From Cardinalis cardinalis (Eukaryota > Chordata > Aves > Passeriformes > Cardinalidae), in the NCBI GenBank assembly GCA_014549065.1, contig JACDOX010000007.1:11205648-11269647 (forward strand): a stretch of 64,000 bases of DNA, written 5' to 3'. Position 1 is the first letter of the stretch, and each line of letters starts with the position of its first letter. Below, piece after piece: positions 48,282 to 60,000 of this stretch. The translations under genes were made by a program, and so were the position numbers. Below the pieces are notes generated by a model. The model was not told where the DNA came from. It made no database searches and saw only the letters and a program-made list of their open reading frames with translations.

Positions 48282-50839
48282 NTTTGTCAATTGACTGGTA
48301 GATTTAGAAATAACACCCGACTGGAAGCTGTGAGTTTTAGTATCCTAGGCAGTCTCTAGAAGAAGTCACAGAGCTTGCATTACAAGATGAAATATAAAGT
48401 TGCCTCCAGCCACAGGCAGCAAACAGTTTGTTTCGATAAGGCTTTTGGGACAGGCTGACAGTTTAGTTCATTNACTTTGCTATTGCTTGAATTTGGGTGT
48501 TAATCTTGTTATCTAATGGATACATCTTGGGACGGGTTTTAAAACTTGTTAGCCTGAATGCCAGGGTGCACAAAAGCAGGATGAAGAGATGGGTGGTAGA
48601 GGAGAAAGAGAGGTCCTCTGCCTACAAGATTAAANACACATTGTTTAGCAGAAAAACACAGAAGACAGAAACCTCAGGAGACAACAGTCTGCCCCTGTTT
48701 AACTTTTTCACCAGTTTGGAGACTTCTGTCTGGACACCACATCAAAGGGCCTCAATTGCTTCCAGCTCATCATTGCTCTTTGTGGTGGCAAAAAGTAAGT
48801 GAGAGAACTTTGAGCTAGGTGAGGTCTGAAGTTCCCAGCAACCAAGAAGCCCTTTGGGCTCCTGGACCCTCTTGTGCCCCTAACACACCTGAAATGCTGT
48901 ACTTAGCCAGCCACACTATGATATAAAGCAGACAACCTCATTCAGAGAAGCAGTAAATGTGTAAAAGCAGTTTGAACTATGTGCCATATGAAAGTCAGCA
49001 TCTCTGTGAACCTTCAAGTTGGCATTTNTATTTCAAAGCAGTAAATTCACCTGTTTGCACATTTTGCAATAAAAAATTCGAGGTATACATGTACTAGGAA
49101 GGACTTGGAGTAGATGTCTTGAGTAAAACATCATCTTGGAAGGTGTATCTGCAAGCACGGAAAGAAGGAAGATCTGAACTGCACATATCCAGGTTTATAT
49201 GAGGTACTTTCTTTTGCAAGAGGAGGGAAGACTGCTGAATTTTCTTAAATTTACTCTCTCCCTCCTTTCAGAGCCTTTTGATATTTTCCAGATAGTCCTG
49301 GCCTCTATATCTGGATAGGGAATAGAAACCATATTCTTTAATACCAGTGACCAGTCACACAGCATATTTGAATCCTGAACAAAAATTCTTGGAGATGTTG
49401 GTACCATTCAGCAAGCCNTAGGCAAAAAAATGATTTTTTTGAACCTCTTCACCACATGGTCATCAGAAAAGACTGTAAGAAATATTATCCATTTGTGGTC
49501 AGAAGTATCAAGTACAACAAATTACCCTTACTGAATGCTTGAGTTACTGTGCTTGGCAGTGGATTTGCTTTAACTCCAGGAGGGCATTACAAATGAAATC
49601 TTTAGAAGACATGTGAACCAATTATGCAATACTGGACTTTTTGTTCCTCAGGCCATAGTCCTGCTCCCAGTCTCAGATTCACTGTGCCTATCAATAGATG
49701 CATTCTACTAAGAAAACAGAAAATGTGAGCAGTTCCTAACTACAGAAGGCAACACNGCAGCTAAGATATTTGGGATGAAACCAACATGAGAAACTGCAGT
49801 TCCAGCAGGATTTGGCTCAAGGATCATGTGGGAAGCCTTTCCCCTGCCAGACCAGTGATGAAAAAGAGACAGGGGGTGAGGGGGACACAAGCTCCAAGTT
49901 GTGAATCACCCCTCATGTTGGCCAAAGAGCCTGCAGACGGAAATAGGAGGGAAGCGACCACTGAGGCTGAGCTCTGCAACCTTACTTCACCCAGTCCCCA
50001 CTTGGAAGAACTGTGCTTTGTTTCCTTTTCTGAAATTTGCCTTTTTATACAGCATTTGCCATCATTAATTGGAGCATCTCCTTCCTGCATCTTAGTCAAA
50101 CAGTGCTGGCAAAGAAGAATCATTATTACGAGCCAATTCAAGCCATGAATTGCTTGCCTCAGGCCTGGCAGGTAGGGGTCTCCATTTAATTTTATTCAGA
50201 ATAAAATTACTAACAGCAATGATGCATGTGTAGACCATCCAGAAAAGGAAACAGCCCNTGCTGCTGAGAGAGAGCTCAATTTCTGTTTTTCCCTCAAGTA
50301 CATTTAAAACATTGATACTTTCTCCCACAGGAGGAAAATACTATCAGGTAAAAGGTGGCAGCAAACACATTAAAATTGATGCTACACCAAAAATCAAGAG
50401 ATAAAACCAGCTGAGAAACAGATCATAGTCAAAACTGCGCACATCCAGAGGTGCCCTACATCTTAGCAAGCATAACTTCAGCGAGTGTGCTCCTACTTCA
50501 GGGCACAGGTACTCTGTGCCAGACCCAAATGTCCCGCACCAGAAGCCAGCAGGGAGTGGGANTTTGGCCAAACCTGCTGTGGAAATGCATGTCAGCCACA
50601 AAGTAGCTTCCAAAACTGGGTTATAATGTTCCCCAAATGTGGTACAGAAATGAAATTTTGCTACCAGAAAATGATCCTGGGGGCCTGGGCTGATTTATCA
50701 AGAAACGCCAGGGAGCTGCACTCACAGAGTGAACTTCACGAGAATTTAATTCCAACAAGGAATTTCACCCCGTTTCCTGATCCCTAGAGGAACAACTGCG
50801 GAAAGCAGGAGCCTTTGCAGCAAGCCTGACCCCGTGTCG
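48282..50839. other. Left flank of the CpG island, no gene seen
   Basis: Ordinary AT-rich DNA up to the abrupt start of the CpG island. I saw no exon with recognisable homology on either strand. Confidence 0.65.
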
Positions 50840-51240
50840 CAAGAGATGGAGCCACCTGCGTGTGCGCGGGTCACTGTGCCCGCGTCCAAGGCAAACAGCT
50901 CGCTTCCTGGAGTGCCCTACGGGCGGGGAATGTCGCGGTGCGCCAGCGCCCGGAGCGGGAAGCGGGCGGAGCTGAGGGAGCGGAGCGCTCGCTGTGCCCG
51001 GCCGGGCTGCGGGCAGTGCTGCCCCGGGACTGCGGGCAATGCTCCGGGGCTCGGCGCTGAACCCGGCCGGGCTGCGGGCAATGNTCCGGGGCTCGGTGCT
51101 GCCGAGGGCTCCGAACTGCGCTCCACGGCAGCCGGGAGGCACGGAAGCGGGGGGAAGGGACGGGTTTTCCCCGGAAACTTATCTGTCTGGCAGATAGNAA
51201 GCCCAGCATCCGTGTGTTCTGGGAGGCTCCGATAGGCGCG
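50840..51240. promoter_or_regulatory. CpG island, orphan promoter candidate
   Basis: GC content and CpG density jump abruptly here. A hand count gives roughly 40 CpG dinucleotides in about 330 bp (50855-51180), while the flanks are ordinary AT-rich, CpG-poor DNA. An Sp1-like GGGCGGGG lies at 50921-50928. A CTTCCTG ETS-like site is near 50903, and no TATA box is obvious. In birds such islands usually mark promoters. INO80C cannot own it, because its 3' end lies 10 kb to the right and it is transcribed toward this site. Candidate donors exist on both sides (TGC|GTAAGC near 51300 on +; CAG|GTGGCT near 50857 on minus), so direction is unresolved. The overlapping open frames of up to 133 codons are low-complexity by-products of the GC-rich sequence. 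Confidence 0.75.
50997..51103. repeat. GC-rich minisatellite within the CpG island
   Basis: A 19-bp block, cccggccgggctgcgggca, occurs at 50997-51015 and again at 51062-51080 (period 65). A partly overlapping 31-bp block containing ctgcgggcaatg and ctccggggctcgg occurs at 51029-51059 and 51071-51101 (period 42), nearly identical apart from an N. The core ctgcgggcaRtg thus appears three times (51007, 51030, 51072), which indicates slippage or unequal exchange inside the island. Confidence 0.8.
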
Positions 51241-51434
51241 TTCNCCGCTGAATCAGCCCCACAGCCTCTTGGCTTGGGGTGGGTTTGGCGGGCAGTCCTG
51301 CGTAAGCCTACTGGAAAAGTTCAAAGGGTATTTTCTCGGTTCTTTCCCCTTCCACTGCCCCTGCCAAGGCAGCAAACCTCTGCTTCCTTTCTCAGAAACG
51401 AACTAAAGCTTTGCTCCACTAAAACTTAGCCACC

Positions 51435-51656
51435 ATGAAGGAAAAAAAAAAAAGAAATAAAAAAAAGATGTCAAATATAATGGTTAATATATTTGCAAAA
51501 TTACTTTTCTCTAGAGAAATATGTTGCAGATTAGATGACAGTCATGTTTCTTTCCTTTTTCTGTTTCTCTCCCTCTTAGCCATGCACATACATTTTTTNT
51601 GTGGTAGGGTTCCAATCACTGAAGTTTTGGGCAACTTCCATCACGCATTGCTGTAA
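51435..51656 (+). CDS. Candidate small ORF (73 codons) downstream of the CpG island
   Basis: The ATG at 51435 sits in the context gccaccATGa, a strong vertebrate Kozak match, about 250 bp downstream of the CpG island. The frame runs 73 codons to a TAA. The N-terminus is very lysine-rich (MKEKKKRNKKKM), because the DNA there is an A-rich tract. The middle contains a hydrophobic run, VSFLFLFLSLLAM, long enough for a membrane span. I recognise no family. The A-rich start and ordinary AT content argue that this may be a chance ORF, and the Kozak match is the only positive signal. If the island is transcribed to the right, this would be the first well-placed start codon. Otherwise it means nothing. 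Confidence 0.15.
   Translation: MKEKKKRNKKKMSNIMVNIFAKLLFSREICCRLDDSHVSFLFLFLSLLAMHIHFXCGRVPITEVLGNFHHALL
51440..51467 (+). repeat. A-rich tract
   Basis: A near-pure adenine tract interrupted by G and T encodes the lysine-rich start of the small ORF at 51435. It is probably a simple repeat and need not be coding. Confidence 0.8.
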
Positions 51657-53507
51657 CTGGGACTGGGCTAGGACAGCAGGCAACAGGCCAGCTTTCTGGG
51701 ATAGAAGCATTCCCCCTGTATGGAGAAGGAGGAGAAAGGGACAACATGCCTCTCTACTTTTCTTGTCAGCATATGGTGGTTTAGATAATGATAAGGCATG
51801 CTGAAGAGGAGTGTGTGGCTTTTAATCTAAGCTCATCAGTATGGTGCTGTGAAACACTGGCTTTAGTGAGCTGTGCTGGCTCTGGATGGAGGGGAGAAGA
51901 TTTTGCAGTGCTTCTGTCTAGCCTCAGTTCACCCAGCCTGGCTCCCTGCAGGAAAACTTATTTTAAGGTGAATTTATGAACCAAGATGCCACCCCCTTCT
52001 TGCNAAGCTTGGTAGCTGCTTGATTGCTTTTTAGCGTGAGAGTTCAGAAAAACATTCTTAAACTATGGTGTCTCCAGAGGTTTGTAGTAAGAAAACAATG
52101 TTAATTTGCCCAGTCTGGAAGCAGAAAGATTAAAAAAGAGTAAAGTACACTGTGTTCTTTATTCCAATTACCTGAAATTAGTGTCTTTGTTGGAGATAAG
52201 TGCCATAAATGGCTTTAACATTTCCAGGTTTTTCTCTCATTTTGGAGCAGTGCTGTATTGCTGCCACAGCACTGCTGCACCACACAGCACAATCCACCTA
52301 TTTGCACTTTTTAATGAACACTGAGTCTACTGTAGCTATTGCATTAGCTGTGCATCCATGATTTGATTTCCAAAGGAGAGTGTGTCNTAATAAGCTTCTA
52401 GAAAAGTTCAAGACAGCTGCCTGTGTAATGGAAAAATAAGACTTCATTAACAGAGGATGTAGGAAGCCAAAGTAAATACTAAAAATGTGTAAAGCAGTTA
52501 TGGTGGTGTAGATTGGTACATATGAAGGGATGTGTAAATCTGAGTGCTTGACATGATTGATTCTTACATCAAAAGGGAAGTCGTTGTGTTATTATGTTTT
52601 TAGTTGGAAGTCCCTGCTGACTGCGTTGGAGCTGTTTCAATGTCCCACTCAATTAAAAATCTCAAATATTGTGAAGAGCTGGGCCTGCATTCCCATTTTC
52701 CCTGAATTTCAAATGTGGAAGGACACATAACAAGAGAGAAAATGCTAAACTTTGAATACTGTGCCCAACAGCAAAAACCACTGGTGTGTACATGCAGCAC
52801 CTCTTTGTTGAACCACATAACTTGTGTTTAAAAAGTATCCCACCATGAGAGGTAGATGTGATGGTAGCTGGGTGACAGGACCATCTAGAAGGCAGGAGGA
52901 GAGCTTTGTGAGCCTATGAGTCTTGCAAAGCCTTTCAGATGTTCTCACTTCTCTCACACATTGCAGACAAGTGGGCGAAAAGCTGCAAGTTGCTTAAATC
53001 AGTCACTGTGACACATCCAGTTAGCTTGGTTCTGAAGAGAGCATGAATTATGATATTCTATTCTGTCATTTAAAGATAAATGTTTTACAGCACAAATCCC
53101 ATTATTACNTGTACATTTTTAAAAGAAAGATTGTGTTTTCTTTTGGGTCTTTTAGTTTGCTTGGTTGGGATTATTTGGTGGGGTATTTTGTTGCTGGTGT
53201 TTTTTTTAATAGCAATTTTAAGACTTTCAGTCTTGCTGAGAGGTAGGTCCAAGTTGTGGTTAAATCCTGCAGACGATAGTCTTGCTGATCTCAGGATTTT
53301 CCAAATATTAAAATACATGTCTGGATTTCTCAAAACCCCACAAAACTTCAAGAACATTAGACCCGTTTCACCTTTCCCCAGATAACTGAGATGGCCATAA
53401 GCTGCTTGAGTGTCCTGGTCCTAGCAACATTTCTTATAAGAGGCAGTCTCTTGAATAGCTTAGTGACTTATTAGCAATTTCAGGTNTTATATTTTAGCAA
53501 ACAACAT
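51657..53507. other. Right flank of the CpG island, no gene seen
   Basis: AT-rich DNA with no recognised exon or repeat between the small ORF and the palindrome cluster. Confidence 0.65.
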
Positions 53508-53621
53508 CAAAGTTTATATATTTATATAAACTTTGTTTATAGATATATATTGTTTATATATATATATATAAACAAAGTTTTTATATATATATTGTAGTTA
53601 AGCTTTTGCTTAACTACAATA
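53508..53621. repeat. Cluster of perfect AT-rich inverted repeats
   Basis: Three nested or adjacent perfect inverted repeats lie within 114 bp. First, caaagtttatata and its complement have a 2-bp loop (53508-53535). Second, aaactttgtttata (53528-53541) pairs with tataaacaaagttt (53567-53580) across 25 bp. Third, tattgtagttaagc and its complement have a TTTT loop (53590-53621). The intervening DNA is (TA)n. Cruciform extrusion or a foldback-element remnant are possible explanations. Confidence 0.9.
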
Positions 53622-53996
53622 AATTATTTATAAGGTGCAACCCTATGTCATGCAGAGATGCTTTTTCCAGTCTTCTTGTTTTATATGACATGTACCACTA
53701 AAAATGTCATTTTGGGGGGGTTCTGTATGGAGATGTGAATGAAGCTGGAGCAAAGAAAAATAAATCTTCCAGTAAACCCTGTCACCCTTGTGACTATGAT
53801 CACTGTGCCATCCCTAGAACTGCTTCCTACAGAAGCCTGAGGCCAAGGCTAGAGGTTGATACATGCATGGCTCTGGATGTGGCCTGCTCTAGATGAGAAT
53901 TAGTTTTAGCAGAATCAAATGGAAGTCCTTATCTAGAGATAAGCCTGAAGTGCTCATGCACTATTAAGTTCCTGGCAAAGTCTTTATAATGTATGT

Positions 53997-54046
53997 ATTT
54001 ACACTCAGGATTTGTACATACATTTACACTCAGGGGTTGTAGATAT
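53997..54046. repeat. 25-bp tandem duplication
   Basis: atttacactcagg occurs at 53997 and again at 54022, each followed by a related 12-bp spacer (atttgtacatac and ggttgtagatat). Confidence 0.8.
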
Positions 54047-57000
54047 AGTTACAGTGTGACAAATATCCCTATCTAGACAAGTTGGCAGGAAAATAATAGA
54101 ATAAGTACAGGAACACTAAAAGAACAGAATAAGTGTCCATGTGCCTTCTTGAGTGAAGCCTGGAGGGTTTTAGTGAGCCTGGAGTGTGTGCATGGGTCTT
54201 TATTTACTTAAGATGGTTTCAGTTTCTCAAGTGGTAACTAGAAGCCTTGGGCAGNAGAATTACACTTGCTGAAGTATGCTTGTCCTGCATTAGGACAGCT
54301 GGCTGGCCCCATGGCAAACCATTTTTTATTTTCAGGTGGAGCTTCTGGCTTTGTCCCACCCTGGCATTTTGTTTATCCTCGATAGAAGTCTGTCTTTTTG
54401 GCAACATGGGCCATTAGTTTTCTTCTTGTGGTTTCAGCTTTTCTTCTTGCTTTTCACTTGGGAATTTTCTTCTTCTAGTGGTTCTTTTCTCTTTCCAGCA
54501 AGCAGTTTCTGCAGATGTGCAGGTGAATTTTAGTTGCTCTGTAGAAACTCTTTCCTTCTATCAAATCAGTCATGTTTTTTTTTTCAGTCCTCCTTCTTAA
54601 GATGAACATCACCAAGTTGTGGTTTGTGAAGGGTTTTGGTTGATTGCTTATTGGGTTTGTTGGAGCAGGGAGAAGAAGTGAGAGATTGAGAGCATCACAT
54701 CTCCCAGGGAAGGTGCTGTTACTAATTATGCCTTGGAGATTTTTACTTCATGGCTCAGATATAATTAGTACTTGATCAAACTCCTATGTGCTATTTAGGA
54801 CAAAAGAAAGCCTCTCTTTCTGTATGACCCAAAAAGCCAGCTGTTACTTCAAACGTTCATTTGTAGGGGTTCAGGGAACTGCAATTCTGTAATTCTTATG
54901 AGCCCCTGAGCCCCTTCCAACAACTGCCATGCCTGCAGCCTTCCTCTTGCCAAAACTTCGCCACCTATAGTGGTACAGAGGTGCAAAGGAATTCTTTTAG
55001 GACCCACCTTCCTGTTGGATTTTGGTTTTCTTTTCAGAACTCCTTAGAAATGTATGCTNTAGGACAGGATTTTTAACCTTGTCCATGTCTTATCCATGTT
55101 AAGTTGGCAAAAGCTGGAGGTAGAGGATAGTGCAGCACAGATCATGCAGGTAATGGAGATGTGGCCTCAGAGGCAAAGAAGTTCTGGGAGAATGATAAGA
55201 GGACCCCTGTCTGACCTCATTTCTTTTCTTTGTTCCTCTAATGCTCATGTTTAACCACTTCAGATCCAGTGCTGGGAGCAACACCATGTGCCTTCTGGNG
55301 ACTAGAAGTGTGTGTTGTGTGAGCTGGTCAGATGATAAAGGTGTTGAGTCAAAATCCATTGAATTGGTGAGACTCATTCCCAAATCTTCAGAGAGCTACA
55401 GATCCCCANTAGAATCTGGGCTGGAGTTTAGCCAGCCTATGCCCAAATCTGCATCCCTCTATCCTCACAGTGCTGCTGACTGGATGAATTGGTGTTATCA
55501 AGCTAGCTGAAGCTCCTGCCTTTGAGCATGCCCAGAGGCATGTCAGCCTCAGCAGAACTGAGCAGCTCAGCGCCAGGTCTGTCCCCCAGCAGCACATGCA
55601 GCTCTTCCAGACTGCATCTGCAAAAAGGCTGTTGTAGGCTTCTGCCTTTGTTTGAAGCAGCAGGGATACTGCTGCAGCTGCTGCAGCTCCTGTTCTCCTT
55701 ACCCCACCACCCAGGGTGAGGATGCTTCCCTGCACCCAGCCTGGTCCTCTCATCTTTCAGCTTCTTTCTTTCAGCTAACAGATTCAAAGAAGCTCTCCCA
55801 TTCTCTGGGGCATGTCTGAACTTCCAGGGTTGTGTATAACTGTTTTGCAGTGGGTGCAATCCCAATTTGTAGAGTTTAAATGATTAACCAAGAATCTGTG
55901 AAGTGCAGTGAGCAAGGCATGTGTGTAAAAGGTGGAAGAGCGGGATTCCACTGCTTCTGCCAGAAATCATCCCTGTGGCTTATGCCTACTTTTCATGAAG
56001 GATATAAACAGACCTTGGGGTGANAGTTGCTGTCTAAAGGCTCTGGAGAAGTCTGTGTGTCCCCCAGTGGCATTGTATACAGGAAATGTACAGGAAGAAT
56101 GGCATTTGTACTTCCTGTCCCGGTGTGATGCTTCAGAAGGACATTTCAAGGTCCACAGAGAATTTGGCTTCCAATTCATTATTAGGTAAATTATACCCAT
56201 ATGGAGAAAGCTGTTTCATCTGTTTCAGGGCTGTGTTTCAATGTCAATGTGCTGTTTCCCAAGGGTTCAGGAGGCATGGGCTAAACCCATGGACACGGAA
56301 CACCTTGTACCTCACTAAAATGGGAATAGTAATTCTCAGTTTACATAGCTCACGGGAAGGGCTCACATAACACTGGAAAGGAGTTGCTGGTACTTATTTC
56401 TTAGCTCTCTGATTATGTACAGCCTGGTAGAAGAGGTGAAGCATAACAAATTAATTCTTGGTTGTTAGAGGCCAGAAATATTTGGTTGATTGTGCTTTAC
56501 CACCAGTTTCAGTAACACAAGCCACTTTATTTGGAGAAGAATAAGGTTTCTGCCTATTAGCTGCTGCCACTTGTGCACATGAGACTGATGTCAGTCATTG
56601 ACTTTACATCAGCAGCTATGACATATATACACCTTCTTGAAAGGCACAGTTTGAAGTGGTCATTTAAGCTCTATTTATATTCTTTATTTCAAATATTAAG
56701 GCCACCATAATGCCGTATGTATTACTTCAGGGGATTACAGATCACACCACAGAGTGTTTTATAAATGATTTCTCTTCAACATAGCCTTATATTGTCAGGG
56801 CAATTGCTTCTACAGTCCTACTTCCAGTCCTTCCACCTTAGTCTATGTCCAACTCTTGCTGAAATTCTTGAGATTCTTCTTTATTAAAGTTATTATCAGA
56901 TCCCACGCTGCCTCTGCTGCAAGAACAAGATTTGNGCCCACAGACAATTTATTAAAAGATCCTTAATTCTGTCCCCTTTGCATCGTCTTTATCCATTAGT

Positions 57001-60000
57001 CATGGAACTAATGACCAGACACAGTATATAGGCAATGTACATGCATTTATGGTGTCCTTTTAAAGGCATTTCTTCCTCCTGGGAAAAGAAAATTGAGAGA
57101 AACTGCTGTTCCCCAGGATATAAGTGGGATTTCAGCAAAAATTCAAAACCTCCCTATTACCCTTGCTTGCTCAGTGCCCAGCTCACACCAGGCATCAGCC
57201 AAGCAGACCAGGCCTGCCTCTCTGCTCACAAGGGTTTACTGCTGTACATTTATCAGCCCTGTACAGCAGCACTGAATGCACACACACCCCATTTATTTCA
57301 ATATGATGAGGCAGGAAACACTTTCTTCCCATGCATGGGTAGGCAGCTGTCTTCTTTACCAAAGTGTGCTTTGGATTCAAGACTTGCTGAGAAAAGGGAC
57401 ACTNTTCACATGGGCTCTGACTTGTAAATGATTTCTGCACTTGAGAGATGGGTAGTGTTTACATCCCAGACTGGGACATTGGAGAAGGCTTCAGGCAGTC
57501 CATGAGCCAGATGCAGTTTCCTGGGCTGCAATGCTGGAGTCAAGTAGCAGAGCCACAGCAGTCAGCACGCAATACCTGAGGGGAGCTCTTGCCCAGAGGA
57601 GAACACACTGGTAAACAGAAACCACAGCCATAGAACTAGTGCACTAGTTCTATGCTTTTTGTGTAGAGATTATTGATTTTAGACTACAGTGTCAAGAGAC
57701 AGCAGTGGTCTGTACAAGTGACCTCATAAGTCATAAACCATGTGCAATTACACAGGTAGCCCTAAACTACTACAGTAGTTCAAACNGTGTTTGTTAGTTG
57801 TTGTTATTACCTCTCCCAAGAGCTTAGTGCTATCCTGTCTGTAGGCTGTGATTTACAGTAGTGTAATCACCTGAAAATACTGGGTTTGTTAAGCTTCTCA
57901 GGTAATACAAAAACCAGCCAAGCAATACTTACAGATACCAAATGGACTTAAAATGTTTTTCTTGCCTGAAGATGTAGTATTTTATTATGTTCCACCCATG
58001 CACTCACCAACAACGTGGTCTTTCATTAGGGAACACTTACTAAAAAAAGAGAATTATGAAGGAATTTCTTGACTTGTAATATTAGTGGTATGANCACCAT
58101 AGTGTGACTGAGTGTTCAGTAACAATACAGATACCACTTGACTCTTGTTTCAAAGAGCACTAAGTCAGGGTTTTCCTCCTGAAACATGACATCAAGTCTG
58201 TGAAACTCTCCTTTCTTGAAGTGATTCAAGAAAAAAAGCTATGTGCTATTTGAGAATGTAAGCCACACACATTGTTAGAGATTATAAGAGACCTTAACAT
58301 CCATTGGTTAGTTTTCTAGTAATAAATTACTGTTGCATGAATTTGTTAAAGATTACTTAGCCCTTCAGGAAAATGATTGTAATCATGATTTTCAAGCTTT
58401 TTTTCTGAACAGGGTGGACTTGGAAAAACCTTTTTAAGCTTATACTGGTTAATTTTCAGTTTGATATTTTGCAATAGTAAAAAAGCCCTCCCCTTTGCTT
58501 ACTTTAATTTTCCTCTGTCAAAGGAGATGAAGGCACATCTCCTTGGGTATGACTGCTCCTCCCGTCCTCCACAGAAGCCCATATATAGCAATTCCATAGG
58601 GATCTAGAACACTATGATGGGAGAAAGCCAAGAAATACAGGACAGTGAAATGGAGGGGCTCCAAAATGAGCNGGCCAAGGCCTCTCTCAATTGAATTTTG
58701 CAGCTTTCTAGGATGTAGGGCCAAGGTCATTCCTACTTCAGATGCAGCAGAGGGAAGTGCTGGGGCAGGAAGTTTCCATGGGCACACACCTGCTGTTTGA
58801 AACAGCAATGAGTAATCAAGGGAAGAGCCTGGAGCTCCAGCACCCTGTTTTCTCTTCCTCTGAAGAGCACGGAGGCAGCAGCTGTGGCTGTTGATTGCTT
58901 CATTCCTGTCACAGCTTCCAGCTCCTTTGGAGCAGATGGCTCTGCAGTCCGTGACCCCTCTGGCCCAGCCCCTGGCCCAGCTCAGCACTGGGGCCACACC
59001 AGGCAGCTCAGCTATGGTGGTTCTGCTGCCCTGGGGCAAAAGCTGCCTGCTTTGTCCTGGCCTTGGGGGCAAGCAGATCCACCCAAGGCTACTGCAGTCT
59101 TAAACAAAAACAGAAAATCCCANGCTAGGCTGGAGACAACTCCCATCTCCAGTGCTTACTGGGCCAGTGGTGTGTGCTGGGCAGGAAGCTGCACAGGAAA
59201 ACAGGAGCTTGGCCTCTGGGATAGGGTAAATGAGGCATGGAAATGTGATTTCCACCTGCCAAAAAGACTGAGGCTAAAGCTCTGCCAGTTGGACTGCACC
59301 TTGAGAGTTGCAGGAGAAGCTCACCTCTCATTAATGGCATTTAGTGGGATTTCTGTGGGCACCTAGCAACTGGTGTGCTGCAGGCCCTTACAGGGGAATG
59401 ACGGGAACCATCACAATGCAAATGTGTGTGAGGCTGAACCATCCATGGTCTGTGTGAAGTAATGCACTCAGGTGATACTTCCCACTCAGTAATGGTTGTA
59501 CTCTAACAGATTACTCCTCACCCTGACTGCTGGCTTTTGCTTCAGTGATATGGGAGTGCTATTAGGCAAAACATATTCTCCCCAAGTCTCAAATGGTATT
59601 CATTGCTGTTTCTCTTTTTAAAAGCTTCCCTTTTGTCCTCTTCTCAATTTTAATTCAACTCATGTATGATTATGTAGATAATACCCTGTAAGTACTTTTA
59701 CACATAAATGTACTTCTCAATTTTTACTTCTTCTAAAACTGTCAATAAAACACTTTAAAACTGCTCTGTGGCACAGATAAGCTTTTCCCTCATACATATT
59801 TTCTCTTAAATAAAGCAAGGGAGGTACTGTTCAGTTCTCTCATAGAAGGCACTGATGAGAACAGCAGGTTCACCCACTGTTTTCAAAAGGAACCCAGCAG
59901 AACTGAATGCCATTGCACATGTTGGCCACTAGATCTGCTGTGTCCTCAGCTTCCTGCTAAATGAAACATGGTTTGATTGTTCCACATAGTGAACTGTTGT

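Noticed and set aside
55388..55865. Minus-strand frames of about 120 codons around a CTG/CAG-rich patch
   Set aside because: Two different frames overlap, with Ser/Cys/Ala runs caused by the GCTGCAGCTGCTGCAG motif. No homology.
58518..59366. Overlapping open frames of 184 (minus) and 160 (plus) codons
   Set aside because: They arise in a GC-richer patch with few stops on both strands. Neither looks like a known protein and the two overlap.
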